A DNA stretch of 28,800 bases from an uncultured Oscillospiraceae bacterium (GTDB lineage Bacteria; Bacillota; Clostridia; Oscillospirales; Oscillospiraceae), in the NCBI GenBank assembly GCA_934591705.1, contig CAKTPM010000018.1:1-28800 (forward strand), in the 5' to 3' direction. The notes under the pieces were generated by a model. That model searched no databases. It was not told the origin of the DNA and saw nothing but the letters and a program-made list of their open reading frames with translations. This document shows, piece by piece, positions 15,473-23,507 of this stretch. Position numbers and translations under genes: made by a program. How positions within the stretch are numbered: position 1 is the first letter of the stretch; each line of letters starts with the position of its first letter.

Positions 15473-15501
15473 AGTATAAGACCAATTTACGGAATAATCA
15501 A
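15473..15501 (-). promoter_or_regulatory. Promoter of serC-serA with flanking inverted repeat
   Basis: On the minus strand TTGATT (15496-15501), 17 bp, TATACT (15473-15478). The arms AGTGGTT (about 15457-15463) and AACCACT (15500-15506) form an inverted repeat spanning the promoter, with inner CCG/CGG bases also matching, so a bound repressor could cover both boxes. Confidence 0.7.
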
Positions 15502-15562
15502 CCACTAAATATGAAAATCCATCTGTCAGACTAAAAGATTTTTAGGCGTCCTTAAATAGCGT

Positions 15563-15591
15563 TTGACAGCACTGTGATAAAATGTTATAAC
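15563..15591 (+). promoter_or_regulatory. Promoter of the CLC gene
   Basis: TTGACA (15563-15568), 17 bp, TATAAC (15586-15591), with a leader of about 32 bases to ATG 15630. No fluoride (crcB) riboswitch elements are visible in this short leader. Confidence 0.78.
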
Positions 15592-15629
15592 AAGCAGGTA
15601 AATCCGCAAAGCACCGGGAGGAAAAGGGT

Positions 15630-16883
15630 ATGGAGAAGCTCAGCTACCGCATCCGGCACATGGCCGAGTACGCCGCGGCACTTTTGAAATGGACGCTCAT
15701 CGGCTGCCTGGTGGGCCTGGTGGGCGGCGCGGTGGGGGCGCTGTTCCACCTGGGCGTGGACTACGGCACCCATATGCGGGAGAGCCACCCCTGGATCCTC
15801 TATCTGCTGCCGGCGGCGGGCCTTGTGATCGTGGGGCTCTATAAGCTCTGCCGGGTGGAGGGCAAGGGCACCAACGCCGTCATCGAGTCCGTCCACTTCG
15901 GCGCGGATGTGCCGGCGCTCTTGGTGCCGGTGATCTTTGTCTCCACGGTGCTCACCCACCTGTGCGGCGGCAGCGCCGGCCGGGAGGGCGCGGCCCTGCA
16001 GATCGGCGGCGGCATCGGCTACCGCACCGGGCGGCTGCTGCGCCTGGGGGAAAAGGAGCTGCCCCTGTGTACCCTCTGCGGCATGGCGGGGGTGTTCTCG
16101 GCCCTGTTCGGCACCCCCCTGGGGGCCACGGTGTTCGCCCTGGAGGTCATCAGCGTAGGGGTTTTATACTATGCCGGGCTCATCCCCTGCCTCGCCTCGG
16201 CCCTGACGGCCTACTGGGTGGCGGGGCTGATGAATGTGCCGCCCACCCGCTTCACGGTGCCTACCCCGGCCATGGATCTGCGCAACACGGCCCTGACGGT
16301 GGCTCTGGCCATCCTCTGCGCCATGGTGAGCATCCTGTTCTGCAAAACGCTGCACCTCACCGAGCACGCGGCGGCCAAATATCTGAAGAACCCCTGGCTC
16401 CGGGCCTTTGCCGGCGGCCTTATCATCATCGCTCTCACCCTTGCCGTGGGCACAGGGGACTATAACGGCGCGGGTATGTCGGTCATCGGCCGGGCCATGG
16501 CCGGGGAGGCCGTGCCCTGGGCCTGGGCGCTGAAGCTCCTCTTTACCGCCGTGACCATCGCCTGCGGCTTCCGGGGCGGCGAGGTGGTGCCCAGCTTCTT
16601 CGTAGGCGCCACCTTCGGCTGCTGGGCGGCCTCCTGGCTGGGGCTGCCGCCGGGCTTCGGCGCCGCTGTGGGCCTCATCAGCGTGTTCTGCGGAGCGGTG
16701 AACTGCCCCATCGCCTCGGCGGTGCTGGCGGTGGAGATCTTCGGGGTGGGGGACATTGCGTTTTTCGCCATCGCCTGCGCCCTGGCCTACATGCTCTCGG
16801 GCTACTGCGGGCTCTACAGCAGCCAGACCATTCTCTATTCCAAGCTCCGGGCGGAGTTCATCAATGTCCGCACCAAGGAGTGA
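15630..16883 (+). CDS. CLC family anion channel/antiporter
   Basis: A dimeric CLC-type membrane protein of 417 aa without the C-terminal CBS domains. The gating glutamate is E119 in SAGREGAALQ. The first anion-site loop, GSGIP in E. coli ClC-ec1, reads GKGTN (78-82), placing Lys at the position of the Ser that coordinates chloride. The GxGTN and SAGREG forms, the length and the spacing of 40 residues resemble the fluoride/proton CLC-F clade, where as I recall this position is Met. Whether this protein moves Cl-, F- or another anion is therefore open. GGGAGGA about nine bases upstream supports ATG 15630. I see no terminator before the sortase promoter. Confidence 0.88.
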   Translation: MEKLSYRIRHMAEYAAALLKWTLIGCLVGLVGGAVGALFHLGVDYGTHMRESHPWILYLLPAAGLVIVGLYKLCRVEGKGTNAVIESVHFGADVPALLVPVIFVSTVLTHLCGGSAGREGAALQIGGGIGYRTGRLLRLGEKELPLCTLCGMAGVFSALFGTPLGATVFALEVISVGVLYYAGLIPCLASALTAYWVAGLMNVPPTRFTVPTPAMDLRNTALTVALAILCAMVSILFCKTLHLTEHAAAKYLKNPWLRAFAGGLIIIALTLAVGTGDYNGAGMSVIGRAMAGEAVPWAWALKLLFTAVTIACGFRGGEVVPSFFVGATFGCWAASWLGLPPGFGAAVGLISVFCGAVNCPIASAVLAVEIFGVGDIAFFAIACALAYMLSGYCGLYSSQTILYSKLRAEFINVRTKE

Positions 16884-16898
16884 GTGCGGGATTGGGAG

Positions 16899-16927
16899 TT
16901 GCATTTTCCGGCGGAGTATGGTAGAAT
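16899..16927 (+). promoter_or_regulatory. Promoter of the sortase gene
   Basis: TTGCAT (16899-16904), 17 bp, TAGAAT (16922-16927), directly after the CLC stop codon. The transcript would carry a leader of about 75 bases. Confidence 0.65.
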
Positions 16928-16933
16928 GGCGGA

Positions 16934-16952
16934 GCACACTCGGGTAGTGTGC
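16934..16952 (+). other. Hairpin at the 5' end of the sortase mRNA leader
   Basis: A perfect 7-bp stem GCACACT/AGTGTGC with a 5-base loop begins at the expected transcript start. A second GC stem (CGGC...GCCG) lies near 16970-16988, shortly before the ribosome site. These may stabilise the 5' end; no known riboswitch class is recognised. Confidence 0.4.
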
Positions 16953-17009
16953 CATAAATTTGAATCCTGCGGCGGGGCCTCCTGCCGTTTGCGAAAAAGG
17001 AGAGTACCG

Positions 17010-17909
17010 ATGAAAAAAAGCAGCGTCCCCAAGCGCCTGATCGCGCTTCTTTTGGTGTTGTTGTCCCTGACGGCCTGCCTGCTGACGGGCTGCGGGAAGA
17101 CCCCCCAGGAGGAGGTGGAGGACCCCCCTCAGGAGGAACCCCGTGTGGAGCCGGAGCCCATCGTGGCCCCGGAGGGCATGGAGGAGACCCTGAAGAAATA
17201 TGAATATGCCTACGCCTGGATCACCATCCCCGGCTCCGGCGAAAGAGACGAGACCGGCCAGGATCTGAGCTACCCCGTGGCTCAGCACCCCACCGACCGC
17301 AAGTACTTCCTGGACCACAAGCTGGACGGGCAGAAGAGCCAGCCGGGCACCATCTTCTCCGAGAAGGATGTCACGGACTCCAGCGGCAATACCAAGCCCT
17401 GCAACGGCCTGGACTTCAATGATCCCGTGACGGTGCTCTACGGCCACAACCAGAAAAACCGCACCATGTTCGGCGGCCTGCAGATCATCATGCGCAGCTA
17501 TGACTTCAATGACCCGCTGTACATCTACATCTATCAGGAAAACCGCCGCATCACCTACCAGATCGTGGCCGGCGTGCAGTACGATACCAGCCACATCCTC
17601 TACTACCACGACATGACCGACCCCGCGGTGTTCGATCAGTTCTTCGAGACCCTCTGGCAGGAGACGGACAGCACCACCCGCCTGGACAAGGACAATATGC
17701 CTGTCCACGGCGACAAGGTGCTGATCCTCTCCGTGTGCAAGAACGGCGACGATAACCACCGCTACCTCATCGTGGGCAAGATGATCGAGGACACCGCCGA
17801 TCCCGAGACCTGGCAGGTGGCCACCCAGGCCCAGATCGACGCCGGCACCGCCGTGATGCCCTCCGAGGTCACCGGCGCTGCCGATACCGAGAAAAAGAAG
17901 CCCGCCTGA
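17010..17909 (+). CDS. Class B-type sortase with lipoprotein signal peptide
   Basis: A cysteine transpeptidase that should attach surface proteins to peptidoglycan or process them outside the membrane, 299 aa. Catalytic His146 is in LYGHN, Cys243 in LILSVC and Arg251 in HRYLIVGK. The Cys-to-Arg spacing and the SYPVAQ...DHKLDGQ...GTIF region fit class B. Unusually, the N-terminus is a lipoprotein signal: basic residues, a leucine-rich core and lipobox LTGC with Cys28, followed by an acidic Pro/Glu-rich linker, in place of a plain signal anchor. AGGAG seven bases upstream supports ATG 17010. No sorting-motif substrate gene is nearby. The C-terminal tail is charged and probably disordered. Confidence 0.85.
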   Translation: MKKSSVPKRLIALLLVLLSLTACLLTGCGKTPQEEVEDPPQEEPRVEPEPIVAPEGMEETLKKYEYAYAWITIPGSGERDETGQDLSYPVAQHPTDRKYFLDHKLDGQKSQPGTIFSEKDVTDSSGNTKPCNGLDFNDPVTVLYGHNQKNRTMFGGLQIIMRSYDFNDPLYIYIYQENRRITYQIVAGVQYDTSHILYYHDMTDPAVFDQFFETLWQETDSTTRLDKDNMPVHGDKVLILSVCKNGDDNHRYLIVGKMIEDTADPETWQVATQAQIDAGTAVMPSEVTGAADTEKKKPA

Positions 17910-17926
17910 TGACCCCCTATCCACCG

Positions 17927-17957
17927 AGTTCCCCTCCGCGTGAGGGGAACTTTTTTT
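17927..17957 (+). terminator. Intrinsic terminator after the sortase gene
   Basis: A perfect 10-bp stem (17927-17936 with 17942-17951), 5-base loop, then a run of Ts to 17957. Confidence 0.92.
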
Positions 17958-18003
17958 GTGCGCCGGGCGGGGAAAAAGGAAAAGGGAACCGGGGGATTTG
18001 CAG

Positions 18004-18032
18004 TTGACGATAGGGGGCAGCAGTGGTATAGT
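18004..18032 (+). promoter_or_regulatory. Promoter of the ten-gene operon
   Basis: TTGACG (18004-18009), 17 bp, TATAGT (18027-18032); a perfect TATAAT also lies at 18034-18039. The predicted start near 18039 leaves a leader of only about 28 bases. It is the only convincing promoter I see before the terminator at 27628. Confidence 0.75.
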
Positions 18033-18066
18033 GTATAATGATTTATTGTGCGGAGGTATGCCCTTT

Positions 18067-18933
18067 ATGTGGATAGCAGACGGTTGGCAGGATTATGAGC
18101 TTTTGGACTGCGGCAGCGGGGAAAAGCTCGAGCGCTGGGGCCAGCAGCTCCTGGTGCGCCCCGACCCCCAGGCCATCTGGGAGCCGGTGGGAAAAAACCG
18201 GGGCTGGAAAAATGCCAACGCCCGCTACAGCCGCTCCCGCACCGGCGGCGGCCATTGGGACAAAAATAAGCTCCCGGAGAGCTGGCCCATCCGCTACAGG
18301 GAGCTGACCTTCCAGGTGAAGCCCATGAACTTCAAGCACACGGGCCTCTTTCCCGAGCAGGCCGCCAACTGGGACTTCGCCATGGAGAAGATACGCGCCG
18401 CCGACCGGCCCATCCGGGTGCTGAACCTCTTTGCCTATACCGGCGGGGCCACGGTGGCCTGCGCCAAGGCGGGGGCCTCGGTGTGCCATGTGGACGCAGC
18501 CAAGGGCATGGTGGCCTGGGCCAAGGAGAATGCCCGCTGCTCCGGCCTGCAGGACGCCCCCATCCGCTGGATCGTGGACGACTGCGCCAAGTTCGTGGAG
18601 CGGGAGATCCGCCGGGGCAAGTGCTATGACGCCATCATCATGGACCCTCCCAGCTACGGCCGGGGCCCCGGCGGCGAGGTGTGGAAGCTGGAGGATAACC
18701 TCTATCCCTTCGTGAAGCTGGTGGCCCAGGTCCTCTCGGACAAGCCCCTGTTCGTGATCCTCAACAGCTATACCACCGGCCTTGCCCCCAGCGTGCTGGG
18801 CTACATTCTGCAGATGTGCGTGGGCAACCGCTTCGGCGGCAAGGTGACCTGGGACGAGCTGGGCCTGCCCTGCACGGATTCCGGCATGGCGCTGCCCTGC
18901 GGCGCCACGGGCCGCTGGCAGAGCGAGGGCTGA
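18067..18933 (+). CDS. Class I SAM-dependent RNA methyltransferase (RlmI/COG1092-like)
   Basis: A Rossmann-fold methyltransferase of 288 aa that probably modifies rRNA. The SAM-binding motif I is VLNLFAYTGGATVACAKAGA, with the acidic residue of motif II in CHVDAAKGMVAWAKEN, and the catalytic motif is IIMDPPSYGRG, typical of RlmI/RlmK-like enzymes with a DPPSY loop. No PUA domain precedes it, unlike RlmI of E. coli, so the exact target base is uncertain. GGAGG (18052-18056) is one base from ATG 18058 but ten from ATG 18067, so I take 18067. It is first in the operon, 27 bases ahead of ecfA1, and its partner TruA is another RNA modifier. Confidence 0.85.
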   Translation: MWIADGWQDYELLDCGSGEKLERWGQQLLVRPDPQAIWEPVGKNRGWKNANARYSRSRTGGGHWDKNKLPESWPIRYRELTFQVKPMNFKHTGLFPEQAANWDFAMEKIRAADRPIRVLNLFAYTGGATVACAKAGASVCHVDAAKGMVAWAKENARCSGLQDAPIRWIVDDCAKFVEREIRRGKCYDAIIMDPPSYGRGPGGEVWKLEDNLYPFVKLVAQVLSDKPLFVILNSYTTGLAPSVLGYILQMCVGNRFGGKVTWDELGLPCTDSGMALPCGATGRWQSEG

Positions 18934-18960
18934 AAATAGGCGGCGGGGGAGACCCCGGCC

Positions 18961-19836
18961 GTGAGTACAAAAGAAAGAAACAGTATGATGTCAACTATGA
19001 TCGAAACCAAGGACCTCACCTTCACCTATCCGGCGGAGGAGGGGAGAAAAGAGCATCCCGCCCTGCGGGAGGTGTCGCTCTCTGTTGAAAAGGGGAGCTT
19101 CACAGTGGTGCTGGGCCATAACGGCTCCGGCAAGTCCACCCTGGCCAAGCACATGAACGCGGTGCTGCTGCCGGAGGGCGGCAAGGTCTATGTGGAGGGC
19201 ATGGACACAACGGACACGGACCTCCTGCTGGACATCCGCCGCCGGGTGGGCATGGTGTTCCAGAACCCGGACAACCAGATCGTGGCCAATGTGGTGGAGG
19301 AGGATGTGGCCTTCGCCCCGGAGAATCTGGGCGTGCCCTCGGCGGAGATCCGCCAAAGGGTGGATGACGCCCTGCGGGCTGTTGGCATGGAGGAATATGC
19401 CCACCACGCGCCGCATCTGCTCTCCGGCGGCCAGAAGCAGCGGGTGGCCATCGCCGGCGTCATCGCCATGGAGCCGGAGTGCATCGTGCTGGATGAGTCC
19501 ACCGCTATGCTGGACCCGGTGGGCCGCCGGGAGGTGCTCTCCACCATCCACAAGCTCAACCGGGAGAAGAATATCACCGTGGTGCTTATCACCCACCACA
19601 TGGCCGAGGCCATGGACGCAGACCGGGTGCTGGTGATGAACGACGGCCGCCTGGCCATGGACGGCACCCCCCGGGAGGTTTTCTCCCAGGTGGAGAAGCT
19701 CCATGAGATGGGGCTTGCCGCTCCGGACACCGTGGAGCTTTTGTACCGGCTGAAGAAAAGCGGCGCCGATGTGCCCCTGACGGCCCTGTCCGTGGAGGAT
19801 TGCTGCGACGCCATCATCAAGGAATTGAGGAAATAA
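18961..19836 (+). CDS. ecfA1: ECF transporter ATPase EcfA1
   Basis: The first ATP-binding subunit of the energy-coupling factor module that drives uptake of vitamins and metals through exchangeable S components. Walker A is LGHNGSGKST (51-60), the Q loop follows in VFQNPDNQ, the signature is LSGGQKQR and Walker B reads CIVLDESTAMLDP; DEST in place of DEP is usual for EcfA1. The length is 291 aa. I chose GTG 18961 because GGGGGAG lies nine bases upstream; ATG codons at 18985, 18988 and 18997 lack a ribosome site. It is followed after four bases by ecfA2. No S component is encoded in the window, consistent with a shared group II module. Confidence 0.93.
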   Translation: MSTKERNSMMSTMIETKDLTFTYPAEEGRKEHPALREVSLSVEKGSFTVVLGHNGSGKSTLAKHMNAVLLPEGGKVYVEGMDTTDTDLLLDIRRRVGMVFQNPDNQIVANVVEEDVAFAPENLGVPSAEIRQRVDDALRAVGMEEYAHHAPHLLSGGQKQRVAIAGVIAMEPECIVLDESTAMLDPVGRREVLSTIHKLNREKNITVVLITHHMAEAMDADRVLVMNDGRLAMDGTPREVFSQVEKLHEMGLAAPDTVELLYRLKKSGADVPLTALSVEDCCDAIIKELRK

Positions 19837-19840
19837 ACCA

Positions 19841-20704
19841 TTGGAAGCCATCTTGAGAGTTGACGACCTGACGCATACCTACAGCGCAGGTACGCCCTTT
19901 GAGCGCAATGCCGTAGAGCATATGAACCTGTCCGTGATGCCGGGGGAATTCGTGGGCATCATCGGCCACACCGGCTCCGGCAAATCCACTTTGATCCAGC
20001 ACCTGAACGGCCTTTTGAAGCCCACCGCCGGGCATATCTATCTGGACGGCCGGGACATTTGGGAGGAGCCCAAGGCAATACGGCAGGTCCGCTTCCGGGT
20101 GGGGCTGGTGTTCCAGTATCCGGAGTACCAGCTCTTTGAGGAGACCGTTTATCGGGATATCGCCTTCGGCCCCAAGAACATGGGCCTGTCGGAGGCGGAG
20201 ATCGACCGGCGGGTCCGCCGCAGCGCGGAGCTGCTGGAGCTGGACGGTGAAATTCTGGAGAAGTCCCCCTTCGAGCTCTCCGGCGGCCAGAAGCGCCGGG
20301 TGGCCATCGCCGGCGTGCTGGCCATGGAGCCCCAGGTGCTGGTGCTGGATGAGCCCTCGGCGGGTCTTGACCCCCGGGGCCGGGAGAACCTCCTGCGGCA
20401 GCTCCAGGAATACCACCGGGCCGCCGGCAACACCGTGATCATGGTGAGCCACTCCATGGAGGAGATCGCCGGAAATGTGCAGCGCATTTTTGTCCTGGAC
20501 CACGGGCATAATCTCATGGACGGCACCCCCCGGGAGGTCTTTGCCCGGTCGGCGGAGCTGGAGCATGTGGGCCTGGACATCCCCCAGGTCACCCGCATCG
20601 CCAAGGCCCTGCGGGAGCGGGGCCTGGACATTGACCCGGCGGTCTACACGGTAGACGACCTGGCCGCCGAGCTGGAGAACCTCCGGAAGGGAGGTGGCCG
20701 CTGA
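19841..20704 (+). CDS. ecfA2: ECF transporter ATPase EcfA2
   Basis: The second ATPase of the ECF module, 287 aa, expected to heterodimerise with EcfA1 on the cytoplasmic face of EcfT. Walker A is IGHTGSGKST, the Q loop is VFQYPEYQ, the signature is LSGGQKRR and Walker B is VLVLDEPSAGLDP. The start is TTG 19841, four bases after the ecfA1 stop, with TGAGG ten bases upstream inside the ecfA1 3' end, suggesting translational coupling. Its TGA overlaps the ATG of ecfT by one base. Confidence 0.94.
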   Translation: MEAILRVDDLTHTYSAGTPFERNAVEHMNLSVMPGEFVGIIGHTGSGKSTLIQHLNGLLKPTAGHIYLDGRDIWEEPKAIRQVRFRVGLVFQYPEYQLFEETVYRDIAFGPKNMGLSEAEIDRRVRRSAELLELDGEILEKSPFELSGGQKRRVAIAGVLAMEPQVLVLDEPSAGLDPRGRENLLRQLQEYHRAAGNTVIMVSHSMEEIAGNVQRIFVLDHGHNLMDGTPREVFARSAELEHVGLDIPQVTRIAKALRERGLDIDPAVYTVDDLAAELENLRKGGGR

Positions 20705-21510
20705 TGCTCAAGGATATTACCCTGGGCCAGTACTTCCCCGGGGATACCTTCGTTCACCGGCTGGATCCCCGGACCAAGCTCCTGGCCGTCATCCTTTATA
20801 TTGTAGCCCTCTTCAACGCCAAGACCGTCATCACCTACGGCATCGTCATCCTGTGTCTTGCCCTGTGCGTGGCGGTATCCAGGGTCAGCTTCCGGGCCCT
20901 GACCCGGGGGCTGAAGCCCGTTTATATCATCGTGGCCTTCACCGCCATCATGAATCTCTTTTTCACCGGCGGCGAGCCCATCGTCGATGTGTGGCTGCTG
21001 CGGCGTATCTCCCTGGCGGGCATCTATGCCGCCGTCGCCATGGTGCTGCGCATCGTGCTCCTGATCATGGGCACCTTCCTTTTGACCTACACCACCAGCC
21101 CCATCAGTCTCACCGATGCCCTGGAGAACCTGCTGGGGCCCCTGAAGAAGCTGCGCCTGCCGGTGCATGAGCTGGCCATGATGATGTCCATCGCCCTGCG
21201 CTTTATCCCCACCCTCATCGAGGAGACGGATAAGATCATGTCCGCCCAGAAGGCCCGGGGCGCCGACTTTGAGACCGGCAGCATTCTCCAGCGGGCCAAG
21301 GCCCTGGTGCCCATTTTGGTGCCGCTTTTCATCAGCGCCTTCCGCCGGGCCGACGAGCTGGCCACGGCCATGGAGTGCCGCTGCTACCACGGCGGTGAGG
21401 GCCGCACGGCCCTGCATGTGCTGCGCTACCGTGCCAGCGATTGGCTGGTGATTATCGGCTTTATCCTCCTGGCGGCGGGCATCATCGTGCTCAAAAAGCT
21501 GGGTATCTGA
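20704..21510 (+). CDS. ecfT: ECF transporter transmembrane subunit EcfT
   Basis: The membrane scaffold of the ECF complex, 268 aa, linking the ATPases to substrate-binding S components. It starts GQYFPGDTFVHRLDPRTKLLAVILYI, typical of the CbiQ/EcfT family, has several hydrophobic helices, and carries the long coupling helices with the Ala-Arg-Gly signature (MSAQKARGADFE; a second helix near AMECRCYHGGEGRT). The ATG overlaps the ecfA2 stop by one base and GGGAGGTGG lies just upstream. Gene order ecfA1-ecfA2-ecfT-truA is the classic Firmicute arrangement, usually attached to the ribosomal protein cluster, but here it is separate. Confidence 0.94.
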   Translation: MLKDITLGQYFPGDTFVHRLDPRTKLLAVILYIVALFNAKTVITYGIVILCLALCVAVSRVSFRALTRGLKPVYIIVAFTAIMNLFFTGGEPIVDVWLLRRISLAGIYAAVAMVLRIVLLIMGTFLLTYTTSPISLTDALENLLGPLKKLRLPVHELAMMMSIALRFIPTLIEETDKIMSAQKARGADFETGSILQRAKALVPILVPLFISAFRRADELATAMECRCYHGGEGRTALHVLRYRASDWLVIIGFILLAAGIIVLKKLGI

Positions 21511-21532
21511 ACCACTCCGAAAGGCGGTGCCT

Positions 21533-22288
21533 ATGCGAAACATCGCGCTCATTTTAATGTACAACGGCACCGCCTACCACGGCTGGCAGGTGCAGAAAAC
21601 GGAGGTCTCCGTGGCCGAAACCATGGAGCGGGGTCTCTCCATGGTCTGCGGCGAGTCCATCAAGATCGTGGGCTGCGGCCGCACCGACGCCGGTGTTCAC
21701 GCCCTGCACTATGTGGCCAATTTTCACACAAGCTCCACCATCCCGGTGGACCGCCTGCCCTTCGCGGTGAACACCCACATCCCCGAGGACATCGTGGTGA
21801 AGGCCGCCTACGAGGTGGCCGAGGACTTCAACGCCATCGGCTCGTGCCTCAAAAAGGAATACACCTACCGCATCTATAACTCCCGCATCAAGGATCCGTT
21901 TTATGTAAACCGCGCGTATTTCTATCCCAAGCGGCTCGACGAGCGCGTGATGGACGAAGCCGCCCGGATGTTCGAGGGCACCCACGACTTTGCCGCCGTG
22001 CGCTCCGTGGGCACGAATGTCAGGAGCACGGTGCGCACCGTGTACTACTGCCGGGTGCAGCGCAATGGAGAGCTGCTGGAGCTGAAGGTATGCGCCAACG
22101 GATTTCTCTACAACATGGTCCGGGCCATCACCGGCACGGTGCTCTACGCCGCGGAGGGAAAGCTCTCCCCGGAGGAGATACCCCGAATTTTGGATTCCGG
22201 CAACCGCACCCTGGCGGGCCCCACGGCCCCTCCCGGAGGGCTATATCTGACCCGCGTATGGTATGAGGATGAACGGCTCAATGGATAA
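21533..22288 (+). CDS. truA: tRNA pseudouridine(38-40) synthase TruA
   Basis: An enzyme isomerising uridines 38-40 in the tRNA anticodon arm, 251 aa. The start MRNIALILMYNGTAYHGWQVQ is diagnostic of TruA, and the catalytic Asp lies in CGRTDAGVHA. The later FLYNMVRAITGT motif is also characteristic. ATG 21533 is preceded by AAGGCGG; an in-frame GTG at 21527 overlaps that ribosome site and is unlikely. It follows ecfT by 22 bases. The last codons, ATGGATAA, contain the probable start of the next gene, an 8-base overlap. Confidence 0.95.
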   Translation: MRNIALILMYNGTAYHGWQVQKTEVSVAETMERGLSMVCGESIKIVGCGRTDAGVHALHYVANFHTSSTIPVDRLPFAVNTHIPEDIVVKAAYEVAEDFNAIGSCLKKEYTYRIYNSRIKDPFYVNRAYFYPKRLDERVMDEAARMFEGTHDFAAVRSVGTNVRSTVRTVYYCRVQRNGELLELKVCANGFLYNMVRAITGTVLYAAEGKLSPEEIPRILDSGNRTLAGPTAPPGGLYLTRVWYEDERLNG

Positions 22289-23486
22289 GAACACCAACAA
22301 CTGGAAAGAGTTCACCCTGGGCAATACCCAGGAGGAGCAGCCCCGCCGGGTGCAGGACCGCAGGCGGGTCTCCAAAAAGCGCGTGCTTTGGTTTCTCCTG
22401 AGTGTGACGCTGGTGGTGGCCGCCGCGGCGGTGGTGCTGCTGTGGGATCAAAGCAGCTTTGACGGGCTGCGCCGCAGCGTCATCTATGCCCGGGCCCAGA
22501 AGGACGAGAGCGGCTGCGCGGTGCTCTACCAATACGATACCGATACCACCGGCATCTTCGCGGTGCTGGAGGGGCGGCTCATCAGCGTGTCCCAGAGCCG
22601 CCTTCGGATGCAGAACGAAAAGGGCGAGACCGTCCTCAGCGAGGGCGTCCGCTTTACCGACCCCGCCGTCACCGATAACGGCAAGTGCGCCGCGGTGTAC
22701 GATGTGGGGGGCAAGGAGCTCTATGTCCTCTCGGACAAGGGCGTCCTGTGGCACAAGGAGACGGACGGCGAGATCCTCTCGGTGACTCTCAACGCCAAAA
22801 ATCAGGTGGCCGTCACCGCCAACCGCAGCGGCTACAAGGCCGCCGTGTGCGTATACGATGCCGGCGGCGAGCCCCTTTACGAGTTCGACTCCTCCCAGCG
22901 CTTCTGCATGACCGCCGCGGTCTCCGATGACGGGCGCTATCTGGGCGCCGTCACCCTGGGGCAGGCGGAGGGGGGCTTTTCCAGCTACCTGGTCCTCTAC
23001 CGGATGGATCGGGAGGAGCCGGTGGCCACCTGCCAGCTGCCGGGGAGCATGGTCTACGACCTGCAGTGGTCAAACGGTCTCTTCTGCGCGGTGTCGGACA
23101 GTGCCCTTTACTTCGTAAAGCCCGATGGGGAGCTGGCCGCGCAGTATGACTTCGGCGGCGACTATCTCCGCCGGTGCGTCATGGGCAGCGGCTACGGGGC
23201 GGTGCTTTTGAGCCATTACCGCTCCGGCTCCCAGTGTACCCTTCTGCTGGTGGATACCCAGGGGCAGCTCCTGGGCTCGGCGGAGATGGAGGGGGAGGTG
23301 CTCTCCCTGAGCGCGGCGGGCCGCTATATCGGCGTTCTTTACAGCGACCGGCTGGTCATATACAATAAGTACGCCCAGCAGGAGGCCGCCCTGTCCGGCA
23401 TCAGCGAGGCGAGACAGGTGATGATGCGGCCTGACGGCTCCGCCGTCCTGGCCGGGGTCAATGCGGCGCGGCTCTATCTGCCGTGA
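22281..23486 (+). CDS. DUF5711-like membrane-anchored beta-propeller protein
   Basis: A predicted single-pass protein of 401 aa: a cytoplasmic polar N-terminus, basic residues (RRRVSKKR), one transmembrane helix at about 38-57, and an extracellular region with repeated short beta-rich units (VTDNGKCAAVYD, VSDDGRYLGAV, AAGRYIGVLYSDR) resembling WD40/PQQ-type blades. This fits the DUF5711 family, whose function is unknown. The start is uncertain: ATG 22281 overlaps truA by 8 bases and has GAGG 12 bases upstream; ATG 22263 and 22269 are alternatives. It is followed by cvpA after 21 bases, and the pair may act together at the membrane, but that is only inference. Confidence 0.75.
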   Translation: MDKNTNNWKEFTLGNTQEEQPRRVQDRRRVSKKRVLWFLLSVTLVVAAAAVVLLWDQSSFDGLRRSVIYARAQKDESGCAVLYQYDTDTTGIFAVLEGRLISVSQSRLRMQNEKGETVLSEGVRFTDPAVTDNGKCAAVYDVGGKELYVLSDKGVLWHKETDGEILSVTLNAKNQVAVTANRSGYKAAVCVYDAGGEPLYEFDSSQRFCMTAAVSDDGRYLGAVTLGQAEGGFSSYLVLYRMDREEPVATCQLPGSMVYDLQWSNGLFCAVSDSALYFVKPDGELAAQYDFGGDYLRRCVMGSGYGAVLLSHYRSGSQCTLLLVDTQGQLLGSAEMEGEVLSLSAAGRYIGVLYSDRLVIYNKYAQQEAALSGISEARQVMMRPDGSAVLAGVNAARLYLP

Positions 23487-23507
23487 CGCCGGATAGGAGA
23501 AAACGAC

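Noticed and set aside
15592..15629. Fluoride riboswitch ahead of the CLC gene
   Set aside because: The leader after the promoter is only about 40 bases and lacks the conserved crcB-motif blocks.
16164..17924. 586-codon minus-strand frame across the CLC and sortase genes
   Set aside because: It spans two real plus-strand genes and the sortase promoter and has no domain resemblance.
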